From positions 1-64,000 of the forward strand of contig JAOPYQ010000020.1 in NCBI GenBank assembly GCA_025964555.1: a DNA stretch of 64,000 nt. The letters run 5' to 3'. This DNA comes from Thermoleophilia bacterium (GTDB taxonomy: Bacteria > Actinomycetota > Thermoleophilia > Gaiellales > SKUG01). Numbering within the stretch: the stretch's first letter is position 1; each line of letters opens with the position of its first letter. A model generated the notes under the pieces. It was not told where the DNA came from, did not search any database, and was given only the letters and a program-made list of their open reading frames with translations. The position numbers were made by a program, and so were the translations under genes. Below are positions 61,228-64,000 of the stretch, in pieces.

Positions 61228-62289
61228 CTACCCGCGAACGACGTCCTCCAGCCGGAGCGAGCAGCCCTTGAGCGTCGCACCCGGCGCGCGCCCGACCAGT
61301 TCGAACGATTCGCCGCGGCGGACGCCGATGTCCTCGCTGCGCACGGCCGCGCACGTGTGGACGTTCGCGATGTCGTGGAACACGAGCAGCCCCGGCTCAC
61401 CATCGTCGACATCCTCGAGCGTGACCGGGTCCACCACGCGCACGCGCAGGGTCGACGGGGTCCAGCGCGCGAACGGTTCGTCGAGCTCCAGCGGGAAGCC
61501 TGCGGCCTCGGCGACGGTGCCCAGCCACGCCTGGCTCGACAGCTCGCTCATGCCGTACTCGTTCTCGCACCACTCCTCGGTCACGCCGAGCCACGACTCG
61601 ATGCGTGCGAGCAACTCGGGACGGATGAGCTCGCGGGTGCGGCCCTTGTAGCCACCGGTGTCGACCACGCGGCTGCCGAGGGGCAGCTCGATCGGGGCGC
61701 GTTCGGCATCCCGAACCGCGTCGAACAGCAGCGCCAGCGCGAAGCTCGTGGCGAGCACGAGCACGGGCTGTCCGACGACCGTGAGCGCTTCCAGGCGTGA
61801 CCACGCGCCGTCCTGGTCGACGGCGAAGTTGCCGCCGACGAACACGCCGGCGTCGGCGCACAGCTCGCTGGTGCGGATGCGGTCGAACATGTACGACAGC
61901 GAGGAGTTGGGGGCGGCGTGCCTGTCTGGCTGCAGCTGCACGCAGGCGAGCGGGTCACGCGCGCGGGCGACGACGTCCGGCAAGAGCGCCTGGTGCACGC
62001 CCTCGTCGATCGCGGCGTCGTAGGCCGCGAGGTCGGCGATGCGGTGGGAGCTGCGCTCCTCGCTCGTGGTGCCGGAGGAGAGCCACGTGGCGGCGACGGG
62101 CGCGTCGGGCGCCCAGACCTCAAGCTGCTTGAACGCCGCGATCGGCAGCGCCGGGATCTCGCGCCAGGATCGCACCTGGTCGTCCTCGCGCTGCGCGAGC
62201 TCGTGCGTGCACCACGCGTCGTAGGCGGGGATCGCTGTGCGCTGCGCCCGGTAGAGGTCGAGCGCGGTCTGTTCGAACTGGTCGTCCAT
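61228..62289 (-). CDS. LuxE-like acyl-protein synthetase
   Basis: Predicted 353 residues. LuxE activates a fatty acid with ATP and passes it to LuxC. Motifs match: LPIAAFKQLEVWAP early, SSGTTSEERSS (ATP-binding loop), the TGGYKGRTRELIRPELLARI segment, YGMSELSSQAW (adenylate binding), and a C-terminal AAVRSEDIGVRRGESFELVGRAPGA. Length matches. The ATG at 62289 is chosen from alignment of the start; it is divergent from queD. Product would be a fatty aldehyde; in the absence of luciferase the fate could be wax esters, alkanes or another lipid. Confidence 0.82.
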   Translation of the reverse strand: MDDQFEQTALDLYRAQRTAIPAYDAWCTHELAQREDDQVRSWREIPALPIAAFKQLEVWAPDAPVAATWLSSGTTSEERSSHRIADLAAYDAAIDEGVHQALLPDVVARARDPLACVQLQPDRHAAPNSSLSYMFDRIRTSELCADAGVFVGGNFAVDQDGAWSRLEALTVVGQPVLVLATSFALALLFDAVRDAERAPIELPLGSRVVDTGGYKGRTRELIRPELLARIESWLGVTEEWCENEYGMSELSSQAWLGTVAEAAGFPLELDEPFARWTPSTLRVRVVDPVTLEDVDDGEPGLLVFHDIANVHTCAAVRSEDIGVRRGESFELVGRAPGATLKGCSLRLEDVVRG

Positions 62290-62337
62290 CGGTCGGCATC
62301 GTCGCACGTACGTGCGCCCGCGGCTACGAACGAGCGA

Positions 62338-62343
62338 TACGAT
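62338..62343 (+). promoter_or_regulatory. -10 box (TACGAT) of queD
   Basis: TACGAT, 7 bases, ATG at 62351; the ATG at 62342 overlaps the box itself and is unlikely. Leaderless arrangement, same as at the rhodanese gene. Confidence 0.5.
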
Positions 62344-62350
62344 GCCCGTG

Positions 62351-62800
62351 ATGACCTTCGCCATCCTGCACCTCGAACGCACGATCGACTCCTCGCACGT
62401 GATCCCCAACCATCCGGGCAAGTGCGCGCGGCTGCACGGACACACCTATCGCTTCCAGGTGTGGATCAGCGGTCCGGTCGATGCCGAGACGGGGATGCTC
62501 GTCGACTTCTTCGACATCAAGCGCGAGATCGACGCGTGGGACCACCGCCACCTCAACGACGAAGTCGAGTTCGTCCCGACAGCAGAGCTGCTCGCTGCGG
62601 AGATGCGCCGGCGGCTGCTCGGCCACGTCGTTGCGAGCGTCGGTGACGATCGCGCGGAGCAGGTCGGCGTGCTGGTGCGACTGTGGGAGACCCCGTCGGG
62701 CTATGCGCAGGTTGGCTGGCTGACGAGCGATCCGGACGCGCCCGAGGGCGCGGCTTCGAACGCCGACGCGCTGCTCGAGACCACCGGCTCGGCGTCGTGA
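62351..62800 (+). CDS. queD: 6-carboxytetrahydropterin synthase
   Basis: Predicted 149 residues. It turns 7,8-dihydroneopterin triphosphate into 6-carboxytetrahydropterin, first committed step toward 7-deazaguanine (queuosine or preQ0). Zinc ligands are His16 (SSH), His29 and His31 (LHGH), with catalytic Cys25 (GKCARLHGH) and a later DHRHLND. Start at 62351 by the leaderless rule. The gene after it, queE, overlaps by four bases (GTGA), so the two are one unit; queC and queF are not in the window. Confidence 0.9.
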   Translation: MTFAILHLERTIDSSHVIPNHPGKCARLHGHTYRFQVWISGPVDAETGMLVDFFDIKREIDAWDHRHLNDEVEFVPTAELLAAEMRRRLLGHVVASVGDDRAEQVGVLVRLWETPSGYAQVGWLTSDPDAPEGAASNADALLETTGSAS

Positions 62801-63561
62801 GCGACGCGCTCGACACCGCGACGCCGCACGGCTCGCTCGAGCCGCCCGCCACGCGCCCGGGCACGCTGCCGATCGTCGAGCTGTTCCACTCGATCCAAGG
62901 TGAGGGCACGCGCACCGGCGAGCCGTCGACGTTCATCCGCTTCGCCGGCTGCAACCTGCGCTGCACGTGGTGCGACACGCCGTACTCGTGGACGAAGGAA
63001 GGCGTGAAGGCCGCGGTCCACACGCAGCTCGACGTGCTCGCGGACCAGGTTACCGAGCGCGCCGTGGTGCTCACCGGCGGCGAGCCGATGCTGCATCGTC
63101 GCCGGCTCAAGCCGTTCATCGCGGAGCTGCGCGATCGCGGCATCGACCACATCACGGTCGAGACCAACGCCACGATCTTCGATCCGGACCTCGTGCTCGA
63201 CGTCGACCTGTGGTCGCTGTCACCGAAGCTGCCCGGCAGCGGCGAGGTGGCCGACACCGCGATCATCGGTCGATACCTGCGCGGCGCGAGCGATCGCACG
63301 CAGCTCAAGTTCGTGATCGTGGAGGAGGGCGACCTCGCCGCGATGTGGGACCTGCTCGAGCGCGTCGGCGAGGAGCTGCCCGGCCCCGTGCTGCTGCAGC
63401 CCGACGGCACGCGCTCCGACTACGACCGCGTGCTGCGCGTGCTCGCCGAGCAGGTCATGACCGACGACGGCCTCTGGCGCGGCGTACCGCGCCGATCGCT
63501 CGTGCGCGTGATGAGCCAGGTCCATCGCGTGGCGTGGGGACCGGCGGCGCGCGGGGTGTAG
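62797..63561 (+). CDS. queE: 7-carboxy-7-deazaguanine synthase (radical SAM)
   Basis: Predicted 254 residues. A radical SAM enzyme that contracts the pterin ring to 7-carboxy-7-deazaguanine. The cluster motif is CNLRCTWC (52, 56, 59), with ELFHSIQGEG before it and VLTGGEPML after. The N-terminal 23 residues (DALDTATPHGSLEPPATRPG) are a short extension. GTG start overlaps queD stop. A Trp-rich late part is specific to the group. Confidence 0.92.
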   Translation: MSDALDTATPHGSLEPPATRPGTLPIVELFHSIQGEGTRTGEPSTFIRFAGCNLRCTWCDTPYSWTKEGVKAAVHTQLDVLADQVTERAVVLTGGEPMLHRRRLKPFIAELRDRGIDHITVETNATIFDPDLVLDVDLWSLSPKLPGSGEVADTAIIGRYLRGASDRTQLKFVIVEEGDLAAMWDLLERVGEELPGPVLLQPDGTRSDYDRVLRVLAEQVMTDDGLWRGVPRRSLVRVMSQVHRVAWGPAARGV

Positions 63562-63562
63562 G

Positions 63563-63949
63563 TCAGCGAATCTGGCGGATGTCAGCTTCGGGAATGTCGA
63601 GGCCGTCCCAGTCGCGATCTGCGGTAACGATGAGCGAGTCGTGGACGATTCCGGTTGCGATGCAGGATCGATCGACGAAGCCCGTCCCGGTGTTCCGAGT
63701 TCGTGCTTCGAGCTGCGCCGTGATGTCCCGAACGTCATCATCGAACGGGAGGACGATGAGTTCCAGGTCGTCGAGGTCCTGACGTGCAGCAACGACGTCC
63801 GCTCCGCCGCGCATCAGGCGGGAGATCACTTCGCTCGTGCAGGTTCGTGGAACCGCGCATGGCTGCGTGTCGAGCAGGAGATCCAGGTCGGGGTGACCGG
63901 GTTCCTGCTGCAGCACGGCGAGGATGGCGGATGAGTCGAGCACGATCAC
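63563..63949 (-). CDS. VapC PIN-domain toxin
   Basis: Predicted 128 residues, a complete PIN ribonuclease. Acidic residues in the expected places: Asp5 (VIVLDSS), Glu40 (TSEVISRL), Asp93 (FVDRSCIATG) and Asp111/113 (VTADRDWDG). VapC toxins cleave specific RNAs such as tRNA. The GTG start shares four bases with the end of an upstream antitoxin gene, the standard arrangement. Converges with queE with one base between stops. Confidence 0.9.
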   Translation of the reverse strand: MIVLDSSAILAVLQQEPGHPDLDLLLDTQPCAVPRTCTSEVISRLMRGGADVVAARQDLDDLELIVLPFDDDVRDITAQLEARTRNTGTGFVDRSCIATGIVHDSLIVTADRDWDGLDIPEADIRQIR

Positions 63950-64000
63950 GATCGCGCGTCCTTGGCCTCTTCTCGCGCTGCCTCGGCTCGGCGGTCCGCG
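63946..64000 (-). CDS. VapB-type antitoxin, C-terminal end only
   Basis: Eighteen codons at the right edge read ADRRAEAAREEAKDARS then TGA, overlapping the VapC start (GTGA). The helical Ala/Glu/Arg-rich end fits the C-terminus of a VapB or related antitoxin that wraps the toxin. The DNA-binding part lies outside the window, so its family cannot be told. Confidence 0.65.
   Translation of the reverse strand, partial: ADRRAEAAREEAKDARS

Noticed and set aside
58445-62289. Bioluminescence operon
   Set aside because: LuxC-like and LuxE-like proteins are present but no luciferase (LuxA/LuxB) or LuxD is seen.

Overview
The window is very GC-rich, densely coded and has no rRNA, tRNA, CRISPR or phage genes that I can see. 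Codon bias, many leaderless genes with a TANNNT box 6-8 bases before the start codon, small Cys-rich regulators, a Roadblock protein and a CitA-type citrate synthase suggest a high-GC actinobacterium, most likely of the Thermoleophilia (Solirubrobacter/Patulibacter-like). That placement is an inference from gene style, not from a marker gene.

Layout. 1-10 kb: a giant exported repeat protein (C-terminus beyond the left edge), a TPR membrane protein, a predicted zinc peptidase, a DedA-like membrane protein and two unknown small or low-complexity proteins. 10-16.6 kb: a broken VapC remnant, a SNF2 helicase, two coupled lipoproteins and a large unknown helical protein. 16.6-19.5 kb: LysM protein, D,D-carboxypeptidase and a PfkB sugar kinase. 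19.6-24.9 kb: four pilin-related proteins, three of them with a prepilin-like leader ending in Ala. 24.9-30.6 kb: Roadblock, small membrane protein, pyrE and pyrF in one overlapping operon; YihY-like protein; rph, rdgB and a SanA/YdcF-like gene. 30.6-33.4 kb: small regulators (ECF-like sigma, PAS/HisKA protein without an ATPase domain, TetR). 33.4-37.1 kb: a tightly coupled operon of NlpC/P60 peptidase, MurD-like ligase, LysW-like carrier protein and a threonine-synthase-like PLP enzyme. 37.1-48.1 kb: PstS-like binding protein, MASE1 histidine kinase, citrate synthase, a second SNF2 helicase with a SWIM-finger partner, an ATP-grasp enzyme and a DsbA-family protein.

48.2-57.0 kb is the most unusual part: a His-rich anchored protein, a lysyl-oxidase-like protein, five consecutive membrane-anchored helical proteins in one operon, an Asp-Pro repeat protein with a tiny two-helix membrane protein, and an FN3-like Ala/Pro-rich protein. 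These look like parts of one envelope or surface system, but no published system that I recognise matches it. 57.1-64 kb: tandem rhodanese, LuxC-like and LuxE-like fatty-acid reductase components separated by a glutamate-synthase-like flavoprotein, queD-queE, and a VapC toxin with the end of its antitoxin at the right edge.

Two families of intergenic palindromic repeats stand out: a dimeric element of about 105 bp present at 6290-6394 and again at 54660-54764, and a tandem pair of 49-bp palindromes at 41424-41534. Start sites below were chosen by overlap with the upstream gene, by ribosome binding site, or by the leaderless -10 rule; where these conflict the entry says so.
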